This document shows, piece after piece, positions 8,291 through 17,164 of a DNA stretch of 64,000 nucleotides. The DNA comes from Christiangramia portivictoriae DSM 23547. GTDB taxonomy: Bacteria > Bacteroidota > Bacteroidia > Flavobacteriales > Flavobacteriaceae. The translations under genes and the position numbers were made by a program. The notes under the pieces were generated by a model, which made no database searches, was not told the origin of the DNA, and was given only the letters and a program-made list of their open reading frames with translations. The stretch spans positions 329,670 to 393,669 of the forward strand of contig NZ_KE383972.1 of the NCBI RefSeq assembly GCF_000423045.1. Direction: 5' to 3'. Position 1 is the first letter of the stretch. Every line of letters begins with the position of its first letter.

Positions 8291-9280
8291 TTAGATTTTC
8301 ACCACCATTTTACCTGTATTTTTACCATCAAAAAGATCGATAAATGCCTGCGGCGTATTTTCAAAGCCTTCCACAATGGTTTCATCGTATTTCAGTTTGC
8401 CAGATTGTAACCAACCTGCAAGTTCCTGTATGGCTCTTTGGAATTCTTCCTGATGATCCCTAACCAGAAATCCCTGCATTAAAGCCGACTTCTTAATTAA
8501 AATACCTTCTGGTCTTGGTCCCGTTGGAGTTTCGGTTTCGTTATATATGGAGATCGCTCCGCAATTGATGATACGTGCCGCTTTATTGATATTTTGAAGC
8601 GTAGCATCCAGAATTTCTCCACCAACATTGTCAAAATACACATCAACTCCATCTGGACAATGCTCTGCGATCGCTTCCTTCATATTGGAAGTTGTTTTGT
8701 AGTTGATGCCGGCGTCATATCCAAACTTACTCTGGATATGCTCAATTTTATCGTCAGATCCCGCGATCCCTACAACTCGGCATCCCTTGATCTTTCCAAT
8801 TTGTCCAACCACACTTCCAACAGCTCCGGCAGCTCCGGAAACCAGTAATGTTTCACCCTCTTTTAATTTCCCGATAGTATCAAGTGCAAGATGAGCGGTT
8901 AATCCCGTAAGTCCCAAAACACCAAGGTATGCAGAAAGTGGCGCCATTTCCTTGTCGATCTTTCGCAAACCACTTCCATCATGCATCTGCTCAAGTTTCC
9001 AGTCCAGCATTCCTATTACATGATCCCCTTCTTTAAAATCTTCAGTATTGGAAGATATAACTTCGGAAACTACCATCGACTCGAGAGGTTTTCCTACTTG
9101 AAATGGTTCAATATAAGATTCTTCGTCACGCATTCTTCCGCGTAAATAAGGATCTACAGAAATATACTTCGTTTTAAGCTTTAGTGCTTTCTCTTCTGAA
9201 ATTTCAAAATCTTTAATATCAAAATCTGAAGTCTCAGGTTTTCCTTTTGGTCGTTGCTTTAAAATGATCTGCTTATTCAT
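8291..9280 (-). CDS. NADP-dependent MDR oxidoreductase (CurA/PTGR-like)
   Basis: A 329-residue zinc-independent medium-chain dehydrogenase of the leukotriene B4 12-hydroxydehydrogenase/CurA type. The N-terminus carries the RPKGKPETSDF and SVDPYLRGRM segments typical of this clade. The Rossmann motif GAAGAVGSVVGQIGK lies at about 148-162, and YFDNVGGEILD follows at about 215. No zinc-ligand cysteines are seen. Members reduce alpha,beta-unsaturated carbonyls with NADPH, which suggests detoxification of reactive enals. It is convergent with the second SDR gene. Confidence 0.88.
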   Translation of the reverse strand: MNKQIILKQRPKGKPETSDFDIKDFEISEEKALKLKTKYISVDPYLRGRMRDEESYIEPFQVGKPLESMVVSEVISSNTEDFKEGDHVIGMLDWKLEQMHDGSGLRKIDKEMAPLSAYLGVLGLTGLTAHLALDTIGKLKEGETLLVSGAAGAVGSVVGQIGKIKGCRVVGIAGSDDKIEHIQSKFGYDAGINYKTTSNMKEAIAEHCPDGVDVYFDNVGGEILDATLQNINKAARIINCGAISIYNETETPTGPRPEGILIKKSALMQGFLVRDHQEEFQRAIQELAGWLQSGKLKYDETIVEGFENTPQAFIDLFDGKNTGKMVVKI

Positions 9281-9423
9281 AACATGTATTTTTTAGCAAA
9301 TTAATGTGCAATCATACAATTGGCAAACATGCTTTCATAATTAAAACTTAAAACTAAAAAGAGGGTTGATAGCCATGATTATTGGGCTCATCTTCGTAAT
9401 TTCATTGTTTCAAACCAGCCAGA

Positions 9424-11685
9424 TTGAAAATAGATTTTCAGCATTATTATAATGAACTTATCAAGTTTCTAAGAAGTACCGACTTCTCAAAGGCCATTGT
9501 ACTTACCATTGCCATTGTCATTCCAATTGCGGTATTTTCGAATATTGGACTGCTTGAAATTGGCGTGAGCATGGCCATGGGAAGTTTACTTTCTTCCCCA
9601 AGCGATGTCGCCGGGAGCTTCAAACATAAGGTCATAGGAATCATAGCCGCAGCATTACTGGGTGCTATCTCCTTCTGTATTGCAGGCTACGCCGCTCAGT
9701 TTAGCTGGGCAGTCGCGCCCATGTTACTGGTGATGATGTTCTGTATCGCCTATCTTTCTGTCTATGGTTTCAGAGCTTCGCTGGTAACATTTGCAGGACT
9801 TCTTGCAGTAGTCCTTAGTTTCGCTAATATCTCTTCGGAAATTGAAATCTGGCAAAAGTCCTTACTTATTTTTGGAGGTGGCCTATTCTACATGCTCATA
9901 AGTATCGTATGGTATCTGCTGAAGCCTGAAAGAGCTTCAGAACAGCAGATCGCCGAAACTATGGAACTAACGGCAGATTATTTACGACTTAGGATAAGGA
10001 TGCTTGATCCTGAAGCAGATCTGGAAACGATACAGAAGGAACTTTTTCAGAAGCAAACAGAGCTCAATGAGCATCATGAAAGTCTTAGGGAGCTTTTAAT
10101 AAGTTTTAGAATGTCTTCCGGAAGTTCAGGATATACTCGAAAAAGACTTCTCATTTTCATAGATCTTGTAGATATGCTGGAACTGGCCATGGCAAATCCT
10201 ATTGATTATCCCAAGATGCGAAAAGTGCTGGCTTCAGATTTTATCGAATTGGATGTATTCAGGCAGTTTTCATTAAAGATGGCCGGGCAGTTGGATCGTA
10301 TTTCACTTGCTGTGCATACAAATTCCAGGATGCCTGTAAATAAGCTTTCCGAAGAGTTGAAGAAAGTAGAAGAAAGCTTATTGAAATACCGTGCTGCGAT
10401 CAATATTTCTGAAAAGCGGGAGAGCATGCTCATTCTTAGAAATTTCTATGATTACCAGGCCAGGCAGGCACAGAAGATTAGCAATATTGACCGGATACTA
10501 CGTAATTTGGAGGGAAAGAAAAGAATTTTCAAGGATAAGGACGTACAGCAATTTATAACACAGCAGGAGTATAGTTTAAAAACCTTAAGAACCAATTTCC
10601 ATTTCAATAGTTCCATATTTCGCCATGCATTGAGACTGGCCATTGTTGTGCTGGCAGGTTACTTACTGGGTTCATATTTTTCGGTGCAAAATGCTTACTG
10701 GATATTACTTACAATCGTTGTAATCATGCGGCCTAATTACGGCCTTACCAAGCAAAGAACAAGGAAACGGATCGTAGGCACGCTTATAGGTGGCGCCCTG
10801 GCCATTGGAATCGTGTTCATAACCCAGAACACGACGGTTTATGCTATTCTGGGAATTTTCAGCTTAACACTGGCGTTTTCACTAATTCAGCGCAATTACA
10901 CCACTGCCGCCATGTTCATTACTCTCAGTATTATCTTTATTTATGCGCTTCTACAGCCTGAAGTTCTGAACGTCATCCAGTTCCGTATTCTGGATACGGT
11001 GATTGGTGCAGCCCTTGCGGGCCTGGGGAATTTTATTTTATGGCCTAAATGGGAACTTAAAGAGCTGAACAGTGTGATTAGCAATTCGATCAACTCCAAT
11101 ATTGGTTATTTGGAGGAAATTGATGACTATTACCATAACAAGGAGAATTTGCCCATAAGCTATAGACTTGCCCGAAAAAAAGCTTTTCTGGATATGGGAG
11201 AATTGAGTGGCGCATTCCAGAGAATGACCCAGGAACCCAAATCCCAGCAAAAGCAGCTGAGCCTTATCTATGAAATTGTAGGCCTTAACCACACATTCCT
11301 ATCTGCACTGGCTTCAATGGGATCTTATATCAGGAATCACCCTACAAGCAAAGCTTCTTCAGATTTTGAAATGTACACAAGAACCATAATTTTTAATCTC
11401 AGGAATTCTGTACTTCTTCTGGAGAACGAGAACAGGAAAGAGAAAGAAGGTGAAGGAATTTCGAAAGCTGGTAAAGCACTACATCGCAGGTTCGATGAAA
11501 TGGCCACAGAAAGAGATCGGGAAATAAGCGAAGGAAAAGCGCAAATTGATGATAATACCAGGTTGAATCTTCAGGAGGCACATTTGATCACAGGGCAACT
11601 GGAATGGCTTCTGGATCTTTCAGAAAAATTAGAGATCAATACTGAAAAACTAACAGCAAAACTAGATGAGCAAAAGAGCTTTTAA
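9424..11685 (+). CDS. FUSC/YccS-like inner-membrane protein
   Basis: A 753-residue protein with two hydrophobic blocks: five to six segments at about 20-165 and six at about 400-540. They are separated by a long soluble helical part, and a soluble C-terminal tail follows. The second block (LLTIVVIMRPNYGLTKQRTRKRIVGT) is the FUSC-like signature also found in YccS/YhfK and aromatic-acid exporters. The role is probably envelope transport or efflux, but the substrate is unknown. The only usable start is the TTG at 9424, because an in-frame TAA lies shortly upstream. The 3' end overlaps the next gene by 20 bp. Confidence 0.82.
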   Translation: MKIDFQHYYNELIKFLRSTDFSKAIVLTIAIVIPIAVFSNIGLLEIGVSMAMGSLLSSPSDVAGSFKHKVIGIIAAALLGAISFCIAGYAAQFSWAVAPMLLVMMFCIAYLSVYGFRASLVTFAGLLAVVLSFANISSEIEIWQKSLLIFGGGLFYMLISIVWYLLKPERASEQQIAETMELTADYLRLRIRMLDPEADLETIQKELFQKQTELNEHHESLRELLISFRMSSGSSGYTRKRLLIFIDLVDMLELAMANPIDYPKMRKVLASDFIELDVFRQFSLKMAGQLDRISLAVHTNSRMPVNKLSEELKKVEESLLKYRAAINISEKRESMLILRNFYDYQARQAQKISNIDRILRNLEGKKRIFKDKDVQQFITQQEYSLKTLRTNFHFNSSIFRHALRLAIVVLAGYLLGSYFSVQNAYWILLTIVVIMRPNYGLTKQRTRKRIVGTLIGGALAIGIVFITQNTTVYAILGIFSLTLAFSLIQRNYTTAAMFITLSIIFIYALLQPEVLNVIQFRILDTVIGAALAGLGNFILWPKWELKELNSVISNSINSNIGYLEEIDDYYHNKENLPISYRLARKKAFLDMGELSGAFQRMTQEPKSQQKQLSLIYEIVGLNHTFLSALASMGSYIRNHPTSKASSDFEMYTRTIIFNLRNSVLLLENENRKEKEGEGISKAGKALHRRFDEMATERDREISEGKAQIDDNTRLNLQEAHLITGQLEWLLDLSEKLEINTEKLTAKLDEQKSF

Positions 11686-12178
11686 AAAATATATAAAGGA
11701 ACTTGCCAAAGAAGATCTGGAAGAACAGATCCTTGACCTCTATAACAGGTTTGAAGATGTAAAGACATATTACAATTTTGTATTCAATCCCAATGAGGAA
11801 AAACTTGTGCAGGATGCAAAATTCAAAATAGGGAAGGAGTATTTTCCTCCCAATAACAGGAGACCAAAGAAGAGACGTTCCGTAGCACATAAGCTCATCA
11901 AACATTACCTTAAGTTAGGTATGGAATCTCATGCGCTGGCTGATGTCATGTTTTACAATGTAGAAATTGCCCAGGCCTTTTCTGAAGAGCAGGAATACAA
12001 TACAGAAGCTTTTGAGAAAAGCATTTTCAAATCGTTTGAACAGGCGGTTCAGTATGTCGCAGAGCATGGCGTTATTACAAATTTCGAAAACCGCATCCAG
12101 AAAATTGCGAGATTCAGTCATGATCACAAGTGGTCTAACAGCTATCAATTTGTAACAGCAGCAGATAGGGTACTTTAA
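11666..12178 (+). CDS. DUF6155-like protein
   Basis: A 170-residue soluble, mainly helical protein with a basic centre (NNRRPKKRRSVAHKL). It resembles a family of unknown function in Bacteroidota (DUF6155; recalled, not searched). There is no signal peptide and no enzyme motif. The ATG lies within the last 20 bp of the FUSC gene in another frame, so translation is probably coupled and expression shared. That is the only clue to its function. Confidence 0.65.
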   Translation: MSKRAFKKYIKELAKEDLEEQILDLYNRFEDVKTYYNFVFNPNEEKLVQDAKFKIGKEYFPPNNRRPKKRRSVAHKLIKHYLKLGMESHALADVMFYNVEIAQAFSEEQEYNTEAFEKSIFKSFEQAVQYVAEHGVITNFENRIQKIARFSHDHKWSNSYQFVTAADRVL

Positions 12179-12278
12179 AATTAAATTCCCGTTGGTGCAT
12201 CTCTCAAAAAGTTAGAATTGACTTAAATCAATATACCTCTGCGCACATTTGAGTATTTTTGAATTTAGAACAAACACT

Positions 12279-13070
12279 ATGGAACTGGAAGAAATCATTA
12301 AACAAATTGAATCTCAAAAAAATCTTCCAAATCTTAATTTCAGTATTAAGGAGAAGACAGAGGCGTTCACTAAAAAGCTTTTTTATACATTATTCGATAA
12401 ACAAACTCCCGTAGCAGATAATTTAATGGAACTGGGAAAGGATTTTGAAGTGCTGGCAAAACTGGTTTGCTGGGAGCCTGGCTCGCCTTGCCAGGATATC
12501 TGGAGTGATTATCTCACCCGGCTACCCGGCATCCTTGAAAATCTCAATCTTGATGCTGAAGCTATTTCCAGAAATGATCCCGCAGCCAATTCAGTAGAAG
12601 AAGTTTATTTAAGTTATCCTGGTTTCTTCGCCATTGCGATTTACAGACTTAGCCATGAATTTTACAAATTTGGTTTACCATTGGTTCCCAGATTGATGAC
12701 CGAATGTGCTCATAGCCTTACCGGAACCGATATTAATCCAGGGGCAGTTATAGGAAAATCTTTTTTTATTGATCATGCCACGGGTGTAGTTATTGGCGAA
12801 ACTGCTACAATAGAAGATAACGTAAAGATCTATCAGGGTGTCACGCTGGGTGCACTAACCGTAGATAAAACCATGCGTAACCTAAAGCGACATCCAACTA
12901 TTAAAAACAATGTCACTATTTATGCGAATGCAACCATCCTGGGTGGAAAAACAGAAATTGGTGAAAATTCGGTAATAGGAGGAAATGTATGGCTTACCAG
13001 GTCTGTTCCTGCAAACTCGATGGTTTCTCATACCCCGCAGATTAATATTAAAAATACAGCAGATAAGTAA
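12279..13070 (+). CDS. cysE: Serine O-acetyltransferase (EpsC/CysE type)
   Basis: Transfers acetyl from acetyl-CoA to serine to give O-acetylserine, the first step of cysteine synthesis. From the ATG at 12279 the protein has 263 residues. A helical N-terminal part is followed by the left-handed beta-helix with hexapeptide repeats ([24 protein letters not shown], split over several turns). The catalytic HATGVVIGE segment is present. An in-frame TTG at 12249 lies upstream, but a -7-like TATTTTTG at 12254-12261 overlaps that extension, which favours the ATG. The TAA stop overlaps the ATG of the sulfhydrylase gene (TAATG), so the two partners of the pathway are translationally coupled. Confidence 0.92.
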   Translation: MELEEIIKQIESQKNLPNLNFSIKEKTEAFTKKLFYTLFDKQTPVADNLMELGKDFEVLAKLVCWEPGSPCQDIWSDYLTRLPGILENLNLDAEAISRNDPAANSVEEVYLSYPGFFAIAIYRLSHEFYKFGLPLVPRLMTECAHSLTGTDINPGAVIGKSFFIDHATGVVIGETATIEDNVKIYQGVTLGALTVDKTMRNLKRHPTIKNNVTIYANATILGGKTEIGENSVIGGNVWLTRSVPANSMVSHTPQINIKNTADK

Positions 13071-13957
13071 TGAATAACTCAGTAATAGATTTAGTAGGAA
13101 ATACACCGCTGGTAAAAGCTACCAGGGTATTTACCAAACCTGGTGTGGAATTATACTTTAAACTGGAAGGCCAGAATCCAGGCGGAAGTGTGAAAGACCG
13201 TGCCGCTTATAATATGATCAAAAGCGCCCTTGATCGCGGTACCATAGACAGAAGTACTAAATTGATCGAGGCAACCAGTGGAAATACCGGAATTGCTCTG
13301 GCAATGATTGCCGGTATATTTGGACTTGACATCGAACTGGTTATGCCAGAAAATTCGACGATTGAAAGAGTCCAAACCATGCGGGCTTATGGAGCGAAAG
13401 TCACTTTGACCAGCTCAGACGATGGGATCGAAGGATCACGTGATTATGCTGAAGACAAGATGAAAACCGGGAATTACTTTATGTTAAATCAATTTGGGAA
13501 TGACGATAACTGGCAAGCTCACTATAAAACTACAGGTCCTGAAATTTGGAGAGATACTAAAGAAAAGGTGACACATTTTGTATCTTCTATGGGGACTACT
13601 GGAACGATCATGGGCACGAGTACTTTTTTAAAAGAGAAAAATCCTGATGTCCAGATTGTTGGTGTCCAGCCTGAAGAGAATGCCAGGATTCCTGGAATAA
13701 GAAAATGGCCAGAAGCTTATTTACCCAAAATTTTTGACGCAAGCAAGGTTGATAAGGTATTGGAAGTAAATGAAGAAGATGCAAGAAAAATGAGTAGAAG
13801 ATTGGCTGAGGAAGAAGGTATATTTGCCGGAATGAGTAGTGGAGGAGCTACAGCAGCGGCAATCAGATTATGTGAATCCCTTGAAAGTGGATTGGTGGTA
13901 TCTATTATCTGTGATCGTGGTGACCGCTATCTGTCTTCAGATTTGTTCAACAAATAA
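13070..13957 (+). CDS. cysM: Cysteine synthase B (O-acetylserine sulfhydrylase)
   Basis: A PLP enzyme that replaces the acetyl group of O-acetylserine with sulfide (or thiosulfate in the CysM type) to form cysteine. It is 295 residues, the CysM-like short form. The PLP lysine is K42 in GGSVKDRAA. TSGNTGIA at 69-76 binds substrate carboxylate, and SSMGTTGT around 175 binds the PLP phosphate. The C-terminal SSGGATAAA segment is also present. Its start codon overlaps the cysE stop. The 3' flank holds a long imperfect inverted repeat. Confidence 0.93.
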   Translation: MNNSVIDLVGNTPLVKATRVFTKPGVELYFKLEGQNPGGSVKDRAAYNMIKSALDRGTIDRSTKLIEATSGNTGIALAMIAGIFGLDIELVMPENSTIERVQTMRAYGAKVTLTSSDDGIEGSRDYAEDKMKTGNYFMLNQFGNDDNWQAHYKTTGPEIWRDTKEKVTHFVSSMGTTGTIMGTSTFLKEKNPDVQIVGVQPEENARIPGIRKWPEAYLPKIFDASKVDKVLEVNEEDARKMSRRLAEEEGIFAGMSSGGATAAAIRLCESLESGLVVSIICDRGDRYLSSDLFNK

Positions 13958-13960
13958 CGA

Positions 13961-14067
13961 AAGCTATATAAGGTCAGGATCAACCTGTGATGAACGTCCT
14001 TTAGAATTAAGCTTTTTTATAGCTGTAGATTCCCTGGAGAATATCGATACCTGATCTTATATAGCTT
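13961..14067 (+). repeat. Long imperfect inverted repeat after cysM
   Basis: Arms 13961-13978 (AAGCTATATAAGGTCAGG) and 14050-14067 are complementary over 18 positions with one G/U wobble in plus-strand RNA, around a 71-base loop. It lies between cysM and the convergent secreted-protein gene, where a terminator would be expected, but it has no clear T run. The shape also fits a small inverted-repeat element (107 bp), though no flanking target-site duplication is evident. Confidence 0.6.
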
Positions 14068-14075
14068 CAGAATAA

Positions 14076-14633
14076 TTAGAATTTTTCAATAGAAGCAACA
14101 CCATAATCATACTTTGAAGGTATGATTTTTAGCCTCTGGCGATCATTTCCTTTTCTAAGAACCACAATATACTTTTCCTCATCGAGTTGATCGCGAAGTC
14201 CTCGTGCCTGGTATTTATTCCTGGTCATGGTCCAGCCCATATATTCCCCAAAAATTTCATTTCTCACCAGAGCTGGAAGTGCAATGTCTTTGAATACCTG
14301 GCTGGTTTTTAACAGGTTTCCTTTTTCGTCATAGGTGGCTTCCAGGTAACCTTTATTGCTGCGTAAGGTTACTACAACGTCTCCAGATTGAATATCTGCC
14401 TCATCGATAAAGCGATGAACATCAAAATTGGCTTTGGCAAAACCAATGGCATTAGATTGAAATTGGGCTGCAAATTTTTCTTTCACCTTAACCATTCCAT
14501 TGGGATAGTCTTCAAAAATAAGGTCTGCAGTGGGACTAAAATTGATTCTGGTCTCGTCAAGCTGAATAATGTCCTGGGACTGGGCGCCAAAACTTAACAT
14601 AATTGCGAAAATAATAATGATGAACTTTTTCAT
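14076..14633 (-). CDS. Secreted hypothetical protein
   Basis: A 185-residue protein with a clear signal peptide (MKKFIIIIFAIMLSFGAQSQ, cleavage near residue 19-20). The mature part is mixed alpha/beta with segments such as GYLEATYDEKGNLLKTSQVFKDI that loosely recall PepSY-like periplasmic domains (alternating strand, turn, helix). No catalytic motif is visible. A perfect -7 box stands about 40 bp upstream of the ATG at 14633, so it is probably an independent gene. Function unknown; periplasmic location inferred from the signal peptide. Confidence 0.7.
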   Translation of the reverse strand: MKKFIIIIFAIMLSFGAQSQDIIQLDETRINFSPTADLIFEDYPNGMVKVKEKFAAQFQSNAIGFAKANFDVHRFIDEADIQSGDVVVTLRSNKGYLEATYDEKGNLLKTSQVFKDIALPALVRNEIFGEYMGWTMTRNKYQARGLRDQLDEEKYIVVLRKGNDRQRLKIIPSKYDYGVASIEKF

Positions 14634-14673
14634 GATGTAAAAATTTAATGATGAATAATTGATTATTGATACT

Positions 14674-14681
14674 CAAAATTA
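14674..14681 (-). promoter_or_regulatory. Predicted -7 box of the secreted-protein gene
   Basis: CAAAATTA on the plus strand reads TAATTTTG on the minus strand, an exact TAnnTTTG match. It would place the transcript start about 35 bp before the ATG. No -33 TTG was seen. Confidence 0.45.
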
Positions 14682-14731
14682 ACTCATTAACATCGCAGGG
14701 AAAATGACCTAAGTAGCATAACAGAATTAAA

Positions 14732-15442
14732 TTAGTCCTTAGTATGATTTTTCAATTGCTCTAAAAGTAATGGTACGTTTTTGATCTGTACCTTATTTCT
14801 TGAGATTTGAATAAGTCCCATTTTTTTCATTTTCTGAAGATGTCTGTTTACAACTGCTCGACTGGAGCCAATTAAACACGCCAATTCTTTGTCTGGCAAA
14901 TCATTGATGTACTGAAGTTTATTGGAGGATCTGTCCAGATTCCTGAGCATAAGCTGAAGCAACCGTGTGGTAATATCATTAAAAACCATCTGGGAGACGT
15001 TCTCTTCCAGGGCTCGCATCGACCTTCCTGCACAGGACAGAAAATTTTTATAATATTCGGGATAGCAATCAAGCCAGTCTCTTAATCTATCCATTGCTAT
15101 GGACAATACTTCTGTGTAATCAAGACATTCATAATAGGCCTGGTGTTTTACCCCGTCTAAAAGGCAGAAAAGATCAAATACATCATCCTTTTTTAATAAA
15201 AAAACGGTATGTTCTTTAGCACTGTCCAGATCTGCATGATACATTTTGATTCTTCCTAGCTGTATTATATAAAAGTGATAGAGGAATTTTTCGCAATGAA
15301 CAAGACAGGTCTGTTTTGGCCATTTCTCTACATGAAAACTTGGTAACAGTTCTTTTAAATGTTCTTTTGAAACATTAGCGAACAGCTGACAGGTCTTTAA
15401 TGCTGAATAATAATTTTGGTAATGGGAATCTTTTTCTCGCAA
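14732..15442 (-). CDS. Crp/Fnr family transcriptional regulator
   Basis: A 236-residue protein with an N-terminal cyclic-nucleotide-binding-like beta-barrel (about 15-135) and a C-terminal winged helix (about 160-232). The recognition region is LACLIGSSRAVVNRHLQKM. The usual cAMP-binding Arg/Ser motif is not conserved, so the ligand is unclear. Four of its cysteines lie in the sensor half (C18, C42, C47, C60), which might respond to redox or metal, but this is speculation. The first codon is TTG (15442); an in-frame TAA 12 codons... upstream region shows a stop a few codons before it and no ATG nearby, so no longer start exists. Confidence 0.82.
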   Translation of the reverse strand: MREKDSHYQNYYSALKTCQLFANVSKEHLKELLPSFHVEKWPKQTCLVHCEKFLYHFYIIQLGRIKMYHADLDSAKEHTVFLLKKDDVFDLFCLLDGVKHQAYYECLDYTEVLSIAMDRLRDWLDCYPEYYKNFLSCAGRSMRALEENVSQMVFNDITTRLLQLMLRNLDRSSNKLQYINDLPDKELACLIGSSRAVVNRHLQKMKKMGLIQISRNKVQIKNVPLLLEQLKNHTKD

Positions 15443-15593
15443 ATCCTCGGAATTTTAATTGGCATCATTCCGGGGGATGGGCTGTCCAGAGAGGATGAAT
15501 ATCTCAAGATCAGGTATTTCAGTAAAATACGAAGGTACAATAATTCGAAGTGGAAAACCATTTAAATAAGACTCTATAATGTCCATTTTATTT

Positions 15594-15623
15594 TTGAGTA
15601 AAGCTTAAAATGCTTTATTTTTG
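15594..15623 (+). promoter_or_regulatory. Two-box Bacteroidota promoter of the helicase gene
   Basis: A TTG at 15594-15596 is followed after 19 bp by TATTTTTG at 15616-15623. Both boxes and the spacing fit the -33/-7 consensus. Transcription should begin near 15629, which rules against the in-frame TTG at 15629 and supports the ATG at 15650. Confidence 0.75.
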
Positions 15624-15649
15624 CAAAATTGCTTACTATAAAGGACTAT

Positions 15650-17164
15650 ATGGCGTCAGAAACATTCGGAATTGAGAAAAAGAAGGTCGACAAACAACTA
15701 TATGATTATCAGCAGAAGGATATAGATAAAATTTTTGGGGTGATAGATGAACATCCTGAAAACTATAATCTTCTATACCAATTACCTACAGGAGGAGGGA
15801 AGACTGTGATCTTTTCTCAAATGACCAGGGAATACATCCAAAGAACCAATAAAAAGGTTTTGATACTTACGCACCGTATCGAACTATGTAAGCAAACTTC
15901 CAAAATGCTATCAGGTTTTGGTGTTCGTAACAAGATCATCAACAGTAAGGTTAAGGAACTGCCAGATCAAAATGACTACATGTGTTTTGTAGCCATGGTG
16001 GAAACCCTCAATAACAGGCTAAATGATGAAAAGCTCAAGATCGAGGATATTGGCCTGGTAATTATCGATGAAGCGCACTATAATAGTTTCAGGAAATTAT
16101 TTAAGTTTTTTGAGAAATGCTTTATTCTTGGAGTAACTGCCACACCGCTAAGTTCCAATATCAAATTACCAATGAAGGACAATTACCGCGAACTTATCGT
16201 AGGTGATTCCATTACGTCCCTCATTGAAAAAGGTTTTTTAGCGAAATCCAATATATACAGCTACAATGTGGGTCTTACCAATTTAAAAGTTGGGATGAAT
16301 GGTGATTATACCGTAAAATCTTCAGAGGAACTGTATTCAAATTATAGTATGCAGGAAAAGCTTTTGAATGCTTACTATGAACGTTCCCGAGGTAAGAAAA
16401 CATTAATTTTCAACAACGGTATCAATACTTCCGTAGAAGTATATCATACTTTTAAGAATGCTGGTTTACCTATTCGTCATTTAGACAATACCACCAGCAA
16501 ACAGGATAGAAAAGATATTCTAAAATGGTTCAAGCATACCCCAGATGCGATCGTAACTTCTGTGAGTATTCTAACCACCGGTTTTGATGAACCAACCGTG
16601 GAGACCATTGTATTAAATCGGGCAACAAAGTCACTGACTCTGTATTTCCAGATGATTGGACGTGGATCTCGTGTACTTAAGGATAAAAATGAGTTTACCG
16701 TGATAGATCTTGGTAACAACATGGCCAGGTTTGGGAACTGGAGCAGTCCCGTGGATTGGAAACAGATTTTCAGATCACCAGATTTCTATTTTGAAAACTT
16801 ATTAAGCGATGAGGATATTGAAAGAGATTTTCAATACCAGATGCCAGAAGAAATAAGAGCACAGTTTTCCAAAACCGAAGATGTTACTTTCGATATTGAA
16901 GCTGCTTACGATACAGTCATTAAAAAAGGACTTAAATCCAAAGCAGTTCTTGAATGGTCGATGGAACAACACGTTAAAATGTGTGTAGAGAACAGTGAAG
17001 ATGTTTTTGATGCCAGGATACTCGCCAAAGAGCTAAAAGATGATATTAGCTCTCGTATCAAGCAATATTCTTATTGCATCAGTAAAAGCACTAAAAATTA
17101 CCGTGACTGGCTTGAGGAAGATTATTCCAGGAAACTAAGAATGCAGATCAATAAAGAATTCTAG
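15650..17164 (+). CDS. DEAD/DEAH-box superfamily 2 helicase
   Basis: An ATP-dependent nucleic-acid translocase of 504 residues (from ATG 15650) of the SSL2/RadD-like group. Motif I is LPTGGGKTVIFS, motif II is IIDEAHYN (DEAH) and motif III is TATPLS. The second RecA-like domain ends with the motif VI segment QMIGRGSR. About 120 extra C-terminal residues have no recognised domain. It is a stand-alone helicase without adjacent nuclease or methylase genes, so a restriction system is unlikely and a repair role (as for RadD) is more plausible. Its TAG stop shares CTAG with the stop of the convergent PBP1A gene. Confidence 0.88.
   Translation: MASETFGIEKKKVDKQLYDYQQKDIDKIFGVIDEHPENYNLLYQLPTGGGKTVIFSQMTREYIQRTNKKVLILTHRIELCKQTSKMLSGFGVRNKIINSKVKELPDQNDYMCFVAMVETLNNRLNDEKLKIEDIGLVIIDEAHYNSFRKLFKFFEKCFILGVTATPLSSNIKLPMKDNYRELIVGDSITSLIEKGFLAKSNIYSYNVGLTNLKVGMNGDYTVKSSEELYSNYSMQEKLLNAYYERSRGKKTLIFNNGINTSVEVYHTFKNAGLPIRHLDNTTSKQDRKDILKWFKHTPDAIVTSVSILTTGFDEPTVETIVLNRATKSLTLYFQMIGRGSRVLKDKNEFTVIDLGNNMARFGNWSSPVDWKQIFRSPDFYFENLLSDEDIERDFQYQMPEEIRAQFSKTEDVTFDIEAAYDTVIKKGLKSKAVLEWSMEQHVKMCVENSEDVFDARILAKELKDDISSRIKQYSYCISKSTKNYRDWLEEDYSRKLRMQINKEF

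Noticed and set aside
9375-9432. Possible upstream start ATG of the FUSC gene
   Set aside because: It is in another frame and ends at a stop at once; the FUSC frame itself has a TAA upstream, so only the TTG at 9424 is usable.
13839-14054. 71-codon frame over the cysM 3' end and the inverted repeat
   Set aside because: It overlaps cysM in another frame and its composition follows cysM codons; no start context.
15495-15569. 24-codon ORF upstream of the helicase gene
   Set aside because: Too short, no homologue pattern, no duplicated copy and no promoter of its own; lies just upstream of the helicase promoter.
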